From assembly GCA_964491015.1 (NCBI GenBank), contig CAZBEY010000072.1, forward strand, positions 1-9,192: 9,192 bases of DNA, given 5' to 3'. A model generated the notes under the pieces. That model was not told the DNA's origin. It made no database searches and was given only the letters and a program-made list of their open reading frames with translations. Below are positions 1-6,997 of the stretch, one piece after another. How positions within the stretch are numbered: the first letter of the stretch is position 1; each line of letters starts with the position of its first letter. This DNA is from JADFRD01 sp964491015 (GTDB lineage: Bacteria; Fidelibacterota; Marinisomatia; Marinisomatales; TCS55). The position numbers and the translations under genes were made by a program.

Positions 1-1178
1 GCTACATACATGGCTGCTGCTTCCACCAATTCACTTTTCCAAGTTTTTTCATTGGGGGCATGACCTTCTTCTTCATGTCCCGGACCAAATCCAATGCACG
101 GGATTCTATGGCGTCCCATGATCGCCACACCATTGGTTGAGAACGTCCACTTGTCCACCACGGGTTTTTTATTGAACAATGATTTGTATGAGTCCACCAG
201 GGATTGGGTAACAATATGATCTTCTTCAATGACCCAAGTTGGGAAAAATGCTTCGGTCGGATAGGTAAATCCGGTATATGAGGGTTTTGCATAATCGTAC
301 ATTTCAACAGTGGCTTTTGCATTTTTGACTGAAGGCAAATTGCGGATTTCTTCCATAGCAGATTCCGGTGTATCTCCCATTGTTAACCTGCGATCAATAG
401 AAATGGAGCAGGCGTCAGCTACCGCGCATCTGGAGGGGGAACTATAAAATATTTCAGACACAGTCAGCGTTCCTTTTCCAAGAAAATCATCGTCCTTTAA
501 TTCAGAGTTCAATTGCTCCAGTTCCATAAGGATCGGCGCCATTTTAAAGATGGCATTTTCGCCCCGCTCCGGAGCAGAACCATGACAACTGACACCGGGC
601 GTGCTCACCTTTATTTCCATCCGGCCCCGGTGACCGCGATAAATACGGCAGGAAGTAGATTCAGTACTCACCACAAATTCCGGTTGAAGTTTTTCCTTAT
701 CCAAAATGTATTGCCAGCAGAGACCATCGCAATCTTCTTCCTGGACCGTCCCTGTCATGACAAGCGTATAATCATCCTCCAAACCCAAATCTTTGATAAT
801 TTTACCTGCATACACCATGGAAGCCATGCCACCCGTTTGGTCGGAGGAACCTCTTCCGATTATGATTTCATCGTCTTCAAATCCTTCATAGGGATCATAG
901 TCCCAAATTTCGATATTGCCCACACCAACTGTATCAATATGGGCATCCATGGCGATTACCGTTTTTCCGGATCCTATGAATCCGTAAATATTCCCCATTT
1001 CGTCAATTTCTATTCGGTCAAACCCAACCTTCTCCATTTCTTCCTTTATGCGAAGAATCACCTGCTCTTCCTGACAGCTTTCACTGGGAATGGCCAAAAG
1101 GTCCCGTAAAAACCGGGATATTTCCGGCTTATAGACTTCTGCTTTTTCTACAATTTGTTTATAGTTGATATTTTCCAT
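1..1178 (-). CDS. ygeY: YgeY family selenium-metabolism-linked M20 metallohydrolase (3' end outside window)
   Basis: A single minus-strand frame runs from ATG at 1178 to the left edge without a stop, giving 392 full codons; E. coli YgeY is about 400 residues, so only about ten are missing. It is an M20 (ArgE/DapE/carboxypeptidase G2-like) zinc hydrolase. The metal and catalytic motifs are all visible: AHIDT with H80 and D82, GRGSSDQTGG with bridging D113, VQEEDCDG with catalytic E147 and metal ligand E148, STES with E173, and GHAPNE with H373. The VQEEDCDG and STES wording is typical of the YgeY subgroup rather than general peptidases. The dimerisation domain lies at about 180-300. It is the last gene seen of the minus-strand block, 65 bp after ssnA. 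YgeY sits in E. coli and gut-bacterial clusters linked to anaerobic purine or urate breakdown; its exact substrate is not shown here. The start has only a weak purine-rich stretch (AGAAAAG) upstream. Confidence 0.9.
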   Translation of the reverse strand, partial: MENINYKQIVEKAEVYKPEISRFLRDLLAIPSESCQEEQVILRIKEEMEKVGFDRIEIDEMGNIYGFIGSGKTVIAMDAHIDTVGVGNIEIWDYDPYEGFEDDEIIIGRGSSDQTGGMASMVYAGKIIKDLGLEDDYTLVMTGTVQEEDCDGLCWQYILDKEKLQPEFVVSTESTSCRIYRGHRGRMEIKVSTPGVSCHGSAPERGENAIFKMAPILMELEQLNSELKDDDFLGKGTLTVSEIFYSSPSRCAVADACSISIDRRLTMGDTPESAMEEIRNLPSVKNAKATVEMYDYAKPSYTGFTYPTEAFFPTWVIEEDHIVTQSLVDSYKSLFNKKPVVDKWTFSTNGVAIMGRHRIPCIGFGPGHEEEGHAPNEKTWKSELVEAAAMYV

Positions 1179-1225
1179 CTATTATCTTTTCTTTCTATAG
1201 TTGCTTTTTCAAACGCATGCCTAAT

Positions 1226-1250
1226 AATGTAATGAGTTACGCATTACGTT
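1226..1250 (-). other. Small hairpin at the ssnA stop codon / ssnA-ygeY gap
   Basis: AATGTAATG (1226-1234) can pair with CATTACGTT (1242-1250) around a 7-nt loop: nine pairs, one of them G-U when read as plus-strand RNA and a mismatch on the minus strand. It overlaps the ssnA TAA (1244-1246). No T-run follows in the direction of transcription, so it is not a convincing terminator. It could be a processing or attenuation element between ssnA and ygeY, or chance in AT-rich DNA. Confidence 0.2.
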
Positions 1251-2611
1251 CTTGTCCTTTGTGATACTTCGCGCTCTTTGCAGCTCATTTCTTCCATGTT
1301 TTCCCACAACCGTGTTGATTGAATTTCCGCATTTTTCAGTATTTCTTTCTCTGAAATTTCTGTGAATTCATATTCTCTGATTCTAAATTGCCCTGCTGTC
1401 ATAACATCACTGGATTTCCCCAGGCCAAAAAGAACATGTCCGACCCAATTCCCCTTATGAAACCGGGTGCCTGGATGATAATCATAAATGGCTAAATCAG
1501 CAGAATAGCCCGGGTCAAGTTTGCCAATTTTTCGTCCAAATAATTTTGTGGCAATCGCCGGATTATTTTTAAACAGCAGTTCAGCATAATTCACACCTGC
1601 CTGTCCGGCGGACAGGTAACCGCTACGAAGCAGGGTTCCTTCTTTCGCTTCCGCCAGCATATTCCCCTGCATTCCATCTGTACCCAATCCTGATTCTAAT
1701 TCTTCAATAACGTCCGATGGCATCATTCCCACTCTGTTATTGGCATTGGAAGACGGATTGTGGACCAGCATGGCACCCGTTCGTTTAATGATTTCTGTAT
1801 CTCCGGGTTGCAAATGGATACCATGAATCACCAGACTGTTTTCATTCAGTAGTCCAAATGAATCCAATCGTTGAATGACTGATGAATACCCGCGACGTTT
1901 TGCATCGATCTGGTCTGCCATATCTTCTGCGACGTGAATGTGAATTCCCCAGTTTGATAACGGTTTTAGATGGTCAGCTATGTCCTGCAATGATTTATTG
2001 GATAATGTAAAGGATGCGTGTAATCCAATGAGTGGTCTTGCCATTTTTGAATGGATATATGATTCACTAAATCGGATATTTTCATCTAAACTCTCCTGAA
2101 AAGTTTGAGCACCATTTCGATCCGTCATTTCAAAAGCGCCGGAAATATTAATTCCGAATTGGTTCGCCGTTTCCGCCAGTAAGTCCAAGGAACCGTCTAC
2201 ATAATTTGGACTGGAATGGTGGTCTATGACCGTCGTCACACCATGGCGTAGATGATCCAGTAATCCTGCTTCAAAAGATATCTGGGTACTTTCTTGGTTT
2301 AGCGCCCGGTCTAAAATCCACCAGACTTGTTTCAGTGTTTCTGTAAAATTGGTGGGGCTTCCTTTCGGGAAAGGCATCCCCATTGCCAGAGCGGAATATA
2401 AATGTGAATGGGCGTTGATCATTCCGGGAAGAACCGTTTTACCCTTTAAGTCTATCACTTCATCTGATTTTTTAGAAGGATCAATTTGACTGATGTCTTG
2501 AATGATCCCATCCCGGATAAGAATTGATCCGTTTTCGATAAATTCAATTTCCCCGTAAGGATTGACAATACGGCAATTGGCGAGTAATGTTTTTTTAGAG
2601 TTCGAATTCAT
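1244..2611 (-). CDS. ssnA: Putative aminohydrolase SsnA (amidohydrolase superfamily)
   Basis: This 455-residue protein is close to the E. coli SsnA length (about 440). It is a cytosine-deaminase/chlorohydrolase-like amidohydrolase. Metal and catalytic residues visible are NAHSH with H68 and H70, H198 in GLHASF, HIHVAED with H226 and E229, H263 in VIHG, and D312 in GLGTDG. Subgroup markers of SsnA are the WWILDRAL stretch (97-104), DHHSSPN (130-136), GSLD (140-143) and EMTDRNG (161-167). The family is found with selenium-dependent Mo hydroxylases and implicated in anaerobic purine catabolism; it probably opens or deaminates a ring-derived intermediate, but the reaction cannot be read from sequence. 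It starts at ATG 2611 with only a weak AAGA upstream, 93 bp after the hydroxylase gene and 65 bp before ygeY. A 17-bp perfect palindrome is embedded in its coding sequence at 1600-1616. Confidence 0.9.
   Translation of the reverse strand: MNSNSKKTLLANCRIVNPYGEIEFIENGSILIRDGIIQDISQIDPSKKSDEVIDLKGKTVLPGMINAHSHLYSALAMGMPFPKGSPTNFTETLKQVWWILDRALNQESTQISFEAGLLDHLRHGVTTVIDHHSSPNYVDGSLDLLAETANQFGINISGAFEMTDRNGAQTFQESLDENIRFSESYIHSKMARPLIGLHASFTLSNKSLQDIADHLKPLSNWGIHIHVAEDMADQIDAKRRGYSSVIQRLDSFGLLNENSLVIHGIHLQPGDTEIIKRTGAMLVHNPSSNANNRVGMMPSDVIEELESGLGTDGMQGNMLAEAKEGTLLRSGYLSAGQAGVNYAELLFKNNPAIATKLFGRKIGKLDPGYSADLAIYDYHPGTRFHKGNWVGHVLFGLGKSSDVMTAGQFRIREYEFTEISEKEILKNAEIQSTRLWENMEEMSCKEREVSQRTRT
1600..1616. 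repeat. 17-bp perfect palindrome inside ssnA
   Basis: CCTGTCCG (1600-1607) and CGGACAGG (1609-1616) are perfect inverted copies around one base. The stretch is GC-rich against an AT-rich surround and lies in frame in ssnA, encoding part of an SAGQAG segment. It may be a dispersed short palindromic repeat tolerated in coding sequence, or coincidence. One copy is seen in this window. Confidence 0.4.
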
Positions 2612-2640
2612 GTGTATCTTGGTAATTAAATGAAAAACGT

Positions 2641-2677
2641 CCTTGATTATTAAACAAGCACTGTGTAATTAACAAGG
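2641..2677. repeat. Imperfect inverted repeat in the hydroxylase-ssnA gap
   Basis: Within the 93-bp gap (2612-2704), CCTTGATTATTA (2641-2652) pairs with the reverse of TAATTAACAAGG (2666-2677) at 10 of 12 positions, enclosing 13 bases. It is AT-rich apart from the CCTTG/CAAGG ends, and no T-run follows on the minus strand. It could separate hydroxylase and ssnA messages, or be incidental. The rest of the gap shows no gene. Confidence 0.2.
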
Positions 2678-2704
2678 TAAATAAGATTGATATTCCGTTC
2701 AAAA

Positions 2705-4963
2705 TTATTTCGCTTCGTTCAAACGCCTCAATACCCGTTCAGGGGTTAAAGGAATTTCATTCATCTGAATTCCGATGGCAGAACTTACCGCATTAGCAAT
2801 GGCTCCGGCTGTGGGAATGATGCTGGGTTCACCAATCCCTTTGGCGCCCCAGGGCCCTTCCGGTTCCGGTTTTTCCACGATGGCTGTTTTCACTTCAGCG
2901 CTGTCTAAAGCTGTGGGCACCAAATAGGTGGACAAATTGGGAGTAGCAACCACGCCGCGGTCCATTTTGAAATCTTCCGTAATGGCCCAGCCAATGCCCT
3001 GGGCAGTGCCCCCTTCCACTTGAGCTTCAATACCGGCGGGATTGATGGCTTTTCCCACATCGTGGGCGGCAAAAATCTTGTCCACAAATACCTGCCCCGT
3101 GAGCATATCCACCCGGACTTGAGCAATATGCGTGGCGAAGGAATAGGAAAAATACGCTTCCCCCAATCCCGTTTCCGCTTCATAGTCCAGTTCAGGCGTA
3201 TGCCACCAACCTGTGAATTCCGTGGCAGCATTTGATTTATATAAATAATCACACAATTCATGAAAACCAATTTCTACCCCGGACTGTCGATCTTTCACCA
3301 TATCATTTGAAATAATAATGTCTATTTCAGAGCAATCCATAAAGTCAGATGCAGATTTTTTTAAAACAGGGATGATTTTCTCTGCTGCATCCCGAAGGGC
3401 GTTTCCCGTCATGACCACATTGCGGCTGGCAACGGCAGGACCACTGTCAGGGACTTGGACTGAATCAGTCGGAAGCACTGTAATCCTATCGGGTGAAATC
3501 CCCAAAGCATCCGCTGTCATTTGAACAACGACTGTTTGGGATCCCTGCCCCATTTCGACCAGACCATAGGCAACATGCACTTTGCCGGATTGCAAAATAT
3601 TGATGTTAACTCCCGACCCATCCATGTGCCATCCGGCGGCACCCAGACAATTACCGTAATGGATGGTGCTCATACCCAGGCCATATTTGCATCGGTTTGA
3701 TTGATCGGGAGCAAAGTGGGTCCAGTTGGATAAATCAGCCGCTTTACGAATAGTTTCTTCTGCCCCGACACTTTTATTCAATACCTGGCCGGTCTGGGTT
3801 TTTGAACTGGGTTTCACTATATTTTTCAATCGAATTTCCATCGGATCCATATTTAATTGATTAGCAATAATATCCATCATTCTTTCATGACCGAAAGCAG
3901 CCTGGGGTGAACCGAATCCCCGGAAGGCCCCCGTGGGTGGTAAATTTGTGTAGTAGGAATTTGAATCCACATGAATATTGGGAATCACATAGGGTCCCAT
4001 GGATTGGGCGCACGATCGGTAAGAGACTACCGTAGACAGGGTGGCGTAGGCACCGGCATTTTCTTCTAGAAGTATTTTCGCAGAAATCAACGCTCCATCG
4101 CTCTTCACCCCGACTTTATAATGCATTTGAAAGGGGTGACGCTTACTGGTGAGTTGAATATCATCTTTACGGTTATAAACTACTTTTACGGGTCGGCCAA
4201 TTTTGACAGCGGCCACCGCAGCGCGGGCACATATTTCAGAAGGAATATCTTCCTTTCCACCGAAGGCGCCGCCTGTGGGCGCTTGTTCAACCAATACTTT
4301 TGCGTACTGTTTTGAAAATACACGTGCAATGGCCTTCTGGATATAGAAGGGACATTGGAGAGAACCAACAATCTTAATCCCTCCATCCTTCTCCGGAATC
4401 GCAATACAGGCTTGGGGTTCCAAATAAAAATGCTCCTGGTAGGGTGTTTTAAACCGGGCTTCAATAATATGATCTGCCTGATCAAATCCGGTATCAATAT
4501 TGCCTTTTCGAAGACGATGATGACAGGCCAAATTGGTCTCATGGATAAATGTGTTTTGTGCTTTCCGGCTTTCATTGATGGATAAATATGGCGTTTTCTC
4601 ATCATAATCAATTTCAACCAATTTTGCCGATGCTAAAGCAGCTTCCGGCGTTTCTGCTACCACCAATCCAATACTGTCTCCAACGTAGCGTACCGTTCGA
4701 TCGGCAAATAATGGCTGGTCTGGAATAATGACCCCCACCTGATTTTCCCCCGAAATGTCTTTTGCCGAAACAAAATCAATAAATCCCGGCACTTTTTTTG
4801 CTTTGGTTAGGTCAACCTTGGTGAATTCACCAAAAGGGATTGAAGAATAAACCGGCGCACCTTGAGCCATATTATCCACTGAAATATCGGTGAGGAACCG
4901 GGTGGTACCGGTTATTTTTCCCGCCGCATCAGGCCGAGGAATGGATTGTCCGATTATACTCAA
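2705..4963 (-). CDS. Xanthine dehydrogenase-type molybdopterin-binding subunit, probably selenium-dependent purine hydroxylase
   Basis: A 752-residue molybdenum hydroxylase large subunit, the same length as E. coli XdhA. It has the small a/b-hammerhead domain at about 1-130 (SIPRPDAAGKITG start), then the Mo-cofactor domains. Visible family residues: Q203 in SLQCP, GGAFGGKED 231-239 with E238, R316 in YRSCAQ, AFRGFG 346-351, EMGQG 470-474, VASRNV 511-516 and GAKGIGE 706-712 with the catalytic Glu E712. By alignment from memory, E238 and R316 fall at the bovine xanthine oxidase Glu802 and Arg880 positions, which supports a purine-like substrate. There is no N-terminal [2Fe-2S] domain: the frame is closed by TAG just upstream, and the gap holds none. 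No FAD subunit gene is present. The start is probably TTG at 4963, with no clear Shine-Dalgarno. Selenium dependence is inferred from ssnA, ygeY, yqeB and yqeC nearby. A selenate reductase subunit is a less likely alternative name. Confidence 0.88.
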   Translation of the reverse strand: MSIIGQSIPRPDAAGKITGTTRFLTDISVDNMAQGAPVYSSIPFGEFTKVDLTKAKKVPGFIDFVSAKDISGENQVGVIIPDQPLFADRTVRYVGDSIGLVVAETPEAALASAKLVEIDYDEKTPYLSINESRKAQNTFIHETNLACHHRLRKGNIDTGFDQADHIIEARFKTPYQEHFYLEPQACIAIPEKDGGIKIVGSLQCPFYIQKAIARVFSKQYAKVLVEQAPTGGAFGGKEDIPSEICARAAVAAVKIGRPVKVVYNRKDDIQLTSKRHPFQMHYKVGVKSDGALISAKILLEENAGAYATLSTVVSYRSCAQSMGPYVIPNIHVDSNSYYTNLPPTGAFRGFGSPQAAFGHERMMDIIANQLNMDPMEIRLKNIVKPSSKTQTGQVLNKSVGAEETIRKAADLSNWTHFAPDQSNRCKYGLGMSTIHYGNCLGAAGWHMDGSGVNINILQSGKVHVAYGLVEMGQGSQTVVVQMTADALGISPDRITVLPTDSVQVPDSGPAVASRNVVMTGNALRDAAEKIIPVLKKSASDFMDCSEIDIIISNDMVKDRQSGVEIGFHELCDYLYKSNAATEFTGWWHTPELDYEAETGLGEAYFSYSFATHIAQVRVDMLTGQVFVDKIFAAHDVGKAINPAGIEAQVEGGTAQGIGWAITEDFKMDRGVVATPNLSTYLVPTALDSAEVKTAIVEKPEPEGPWGAKGIGEPSIIPTAGAIANAVSSAIGIQMNEIPLTPERVLRRLNEAK

Positions 4964-5208
4964 TTTTATTATTCTAATCTAATGCTTCTATCAAGAAATA
5001 TTTCCAAAATCAAAGGTGATAAGCAATTTTAATAATAAAATATATCTTATCTTGCATAGTATGTAGAGGATTTTGAACATATTATGCTTTATTTCGGACT
5101 TGACTTCCCTCGATCGAAGCGAGCGGGGAGTTAAGAACCGTGGTACAAAAATTAAATATGGCTGCCCGGGTATAATTCCTAATATTATTACTTGTTTCCA
5201 CTGACTGA
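4964..5208. other. 245-bp gap between ade and the hydroxylase gene, no gene found
   Basis: No coding frame with recognisable content was found on either strand. The part nearest the hydroxylase (about 4964-5090) is very AT-rich and could hold a promoter for the hydroxylase-ssnA-ygeY genes, but no confident -35/-10 pair was identified. The distal part contains the GC-rich stem-loop at 5099-5135. The gap makes it uncertain whether ade is co-transcribed with the downstream genes. Confidence 0.5.
5099..5135 (+). repeat. 37-nt imperfect inverted repeat forming a stem-loop downstream of ade
   Basis: CTTGACTTCCC (5099-5109) pairs with GGGAGTTAAG plus one G (5125-5135) over 11 positions; then TCG (5110-5112) pairs with CGA (5120-5122) across a 2-nt bulge (5123-5124), leaving a 7-nt loop. 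Read as plus-strand RNA the stem is unbroken with two G-U wobbles; read as minus-strand RNA those become A-C mismatches. Flanking genes are on the minus strand and no T-run follows, so a simple intrinsic terminator for ade is not supported. It may be a REP-like palindromic element or a structured RNA. Confidence 0.45.
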
Positions 5209-6843
5209 TTACCCGGTAAACAAAGGTGTGAATTTAAACGATTTCCCGTCAAATAATCCCTGATCGCTTAACTTTAATTCCGGAATGACTAACAAAGCCA
5301 TAAATGAAAGAGTCATAAAGGGAGCATTTAAAGTTGAGCCTATTTGTTTCGCGAATTGGTCAAGTTCTGCATATTGTTTTGCAACTTTATACCCATCGCC
5401 ATCACTCATAATCCCAGCTATGGGTAACGGAATTATCAGTTCATCACCCCCATTCACAGCACAAACGCCGCCTCTGTGTCTAATCACCAGATTAACAGCG
5501 TTGCAAAGATCTACATCGGTTGCTCCCACTGCAACAATATTATGGGAATCATGGGCAACTGATGATGCAATGGCACCCGATTTCAGTCCGAAATTGCGAA
5601 TAAAGGCAATCGCCGGTTTTTCATTTTGATAACGATTTATAACTGCGATTTTTAACAGATCTCGATCAATATCCTGAACAGCACATCCATCTTCGATTTT
5701 TGGTGTTACTAAGGACGATTTGGTAATTAGTTGCCCATCGATTACATCTATTACTCGCATTTGATCTTTACAAGCTGGTACTTCAAAATCTCCCATTGAT
5801 TTTTTCACTGCATTAAATACATTCACTTTTTCCACTGTTTGGGTTGAAAGAAGCGGCCCATTTATATCTGCGATTTTTACTCCGTTAACATATGTCGATA
5901 AAATATTCATTTCATCCAAATTATCTATGATAATAAAATCGGCAGGATCACCTGTTTGTAATAAACCCACATTTAAGCCATAATGAGTTACTGGATTAAC
6001 ACAAGCTGCTTGAAGAATATTAAATAAATCATATCCTAGATTTTTTGCTCGAATAACCAAATCCCCGATATGGCTTTCCACCAAATCATCCGGATGTCGA
6101 TCATCGCTGCAAAACATAACCTTTTCAGGAAACTCATCAATCAAAGGCATCAAGTCATCCAAGTTCTTTGCCGCAGACCCTTCCCGAATCTGGATCGTCC
6201 CGCCATAACTGATTTTTTCACGGGCTTCTTCCAGAGTAACACATTCATGATCGGTGGTTATCCCGGAATTCACATATTTTTCTGCTGCATCCCCGCACAA
6301 TTCAGGAGCATGTCCGTCAATCCTTTTTCCATATTTTCGCGCAAGAGCAATTTTATTCAATTCATTAGGATCATCATTCAGAACTCCTGGGATATTCATC
6401 ATTTCTGATAAATATAAAATGTCTTTCTTTTGAAACAATGTTTCTAAATCACTTGAATCTATTTGAGCCCCGGCAGTTTCAAACGGAGTCGCGGGAACAC
6501 AAGCTGGAGCACCAAAATAAAACTTAAATGGGACGGTAGATGCATTTTCCACCATGAATTCAACACCTTTTATCCCAAGTACATTGGCAATCTCATGGGG
6601 ATCTGAAACAGCCGCAACTGTCCCATGGACCGAAGCAAGCCGTGCAAATTCCGAAGGAACAAGCATAGAACTTTCAATATGAATATGCCCATCAATGAAA
6701 CCGGGAAGTATATATTGGTCATCGACACCCTCAGCTTTTTCAATGGATTGAATCATTCCATTTTTTACTGTAATGACTCCTGAGAAAATGACCCGATCGA
6801 TCACATCAATAATTTTACCGCTATATTTTGCTTCATTTTTCAT
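5209..6843 (-). CDS. ade: Adenine deaminase (amidohydrolase superfamily, AdeC type)
   Basis: The enzyme converts adenine to hypoxanthine and ammonia in the cytosol. The 544-residue product from ATG 6843 is slightly short of the usual 560-600. Diagnostic motifs: PGFIDGHIHIESSM 47-60 with metal ligands H53 and H55, SDPHEIANVLG 80-90, IDGHAPEL 175-182 with H178, ITTDHE 195-200 with H199, and the catalytic-site SDDRHPDD 246-253. The C-terminal adenine-deaminase domain is present, with SSVAHDSHN 427-435, VGATD 439-443 and GGDELIIPLPIAGIMS 465-480. The ATG at 6843 is preferred over an in-frame TTG at 6897: the extra 18 residues match nothing, and GAAGAA sits a few bases upstream of the ATG. It is the first gene of the minus-strand block, divergent from yqeC, and would feed hypoxanthine to the hydroxylase next to it. 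It looks more AT-rich than the hydroxylase gene. Confidence 0.93.
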   Translation of the reverse strand: MKNEAKYSGKIIDVIDRVIFSGVITVKNGMIQSIEKAEGVDDQYILPGFIDGHIHIESSMLVPSEFARLASVHGTVAAVSDPHEIANVLGIKGVEFMVENASTVPFKFYFGAPACVPATPFETAGAQIDSSDLETLFQKKDILYLSEMMNIPGVLNDDPNELNKIALARKYGKRIDGHAPELCGDAAEKYVNSGITTDHECVTLEEAREKISYGGTIQIREGSAAKNLDDLMPLIDEFPEKVMFCSDDRHPDDLVESHIGDLVIRAKNLGYDLFNILQAACVNPVTHYGLNVGLLQTGDPADFIIIDNLDEMNILSTYVNGVKIADINGPLLSTQTVEKVNVFNAVKKSMGDFEVPACKDQMRVIDVIDGQLITKSSLVTPKIEDGCAVQDIDRDLLKIAVINRYQNEKPAIAFIRNFGLKSGAIASSVAHDSHNIVAVGATDVDLCNAVNLVIRHRGGVCAVNGGDELIIPLPIAGIMSDGDGYKVAKQYAELDQFAKQIGSTLNAPFMTLSFMALLVIPELKLSDQGLFDGKSFKFTPLFTG

Positions 6844-6853
6844 TAATTGTTCT

Positions 6854-6877
6854 TCATTGATTCCTATGAATATACAT
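6854..6877 (-). CDS. Possible seven-codon upstream ORF ahead of ade
   Basis: Reading towards ade, GGAGG (6887-6891) is followed after 9 nt by ATG at 6877, then TATATTCATAGGAATCAA and TGA ending at 6854: peptide MYIHRNQ. It ends 10 nt before the ade ATG. GGAGG is the strongest Shine-Dalgarno in the minus-strand block, yet it is 43 nt from the ade start, too far to serve it directly. The arrangement suits a leader peptide or translational coupling. It may also be accidental. Confidence 0.3.
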   Translation of the reverse strand: MYIHRNQ

Positions 6878-6886
6878 TTTCTTGTG

Positions 6887-6891
6887 CCTCC
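6887..6891 (-). promoter_or_regulatory. GGAGG Shine-Dalgarno in the ade leader
   Basis: CCTCC on the plus strand reads GGAGG on the minus strand. Its spacing suits the ATG at 6877 (9 nt) and not the ade ATG at 6843, so it points to translation of the short leader ORF. Confidence 0.45.
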
Positions 6892-6916
6892 AATCAAAAA
6901 GCATGCGCGTTAAACG

Positions 6917-6978
6917 TAATGATTTAAATCGTTATTGTACAAATCATGATTAAACTTGTTTACCCATTAATGATTAAT
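6917..6978. promoter_or_regulatory. Divergent control region with three ATGATT-centred palindromic sites (candidate operators)
   Basis: Three inverted-repeat sites lie between ade and yqeC: TAATGATTTAAATCGTTA (6917-6934, 16 of 18 symmetric), AATCATGATT (6942-6951, perfect) and ATTAATGATTAAT (6966-6978, perfect around one base). The first two centres are 21 bp apart, about two helical turns. Each contains ATGATT followed by A/T bases, at 6919, 6946 and 6970. A dimeric regulator responding to purine or molybdenum/selenium status is an inference; AT-rich chance symmetry is the alternative. No clear plus-strand promoter for yqeC was singled out. Confidence 0.4.
6934..6962 (-). promoter_or_regulatory. 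Predicted sigma70-like promoter for ade
   Basis: On the minus strand a TAAACA -35 box (6962-6957, four of six consensus bases) is followed by a 17-nt spacer and a TACAAT -10 box (6939-6934, five of six). Transcription would start near 6927, leaving a leader of roughly 85 nt before ade. An AATCATGATT palindrome lies in the spacer, and another palindrome overlaps the -10 edge and start site. Prediction by eye only. Confidence 0.45.
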
Positions 6979-6997
6979 TTGATTCCCTGCACGACTT

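Noticed and set aside
2..322. Minus-strand open frame of 106 codons at the left edge
   Set aside because: It is another frame of the ygeY 3' part; the true frame carries the GHAPNE metal-site motif and continues to position 1.
513..1109. Long plus-strand open frame of 198 codons
   Set aside because: It lies wholly antisense to ygeY, whose motifs are complete in the other strand; the translation shows no family feature.
1242..1250. CATTACGTT shared by the ssnA-ygeY gap and the ade control region (6912-6920, opposite strand)
   Set aside because: A single 9-mer match in AT-rich intergenic DNA is weak evidence, and the flanking bases do not agree.
4186..4617. Minus-strand frame of 143 codons within the hydroxylase gene
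   Set aside because: Out-of-frame shadow of the Mo-binding subunit with low-complexity, basic composition and no motif.
6844..6897. TTG at 6897 as the start of ade
   Set aside because: The 18 added residues resemble no adenine deaminase N-terminus, and the GGAGG there lies downstream of that TTG; ATG 6843 fits better.
6844..6927. Purine riboswitch in the ade leader
   Set aside because: None of the conserved purine-aptamer core segments is recognisable, and the stretch is short and AT-rich.
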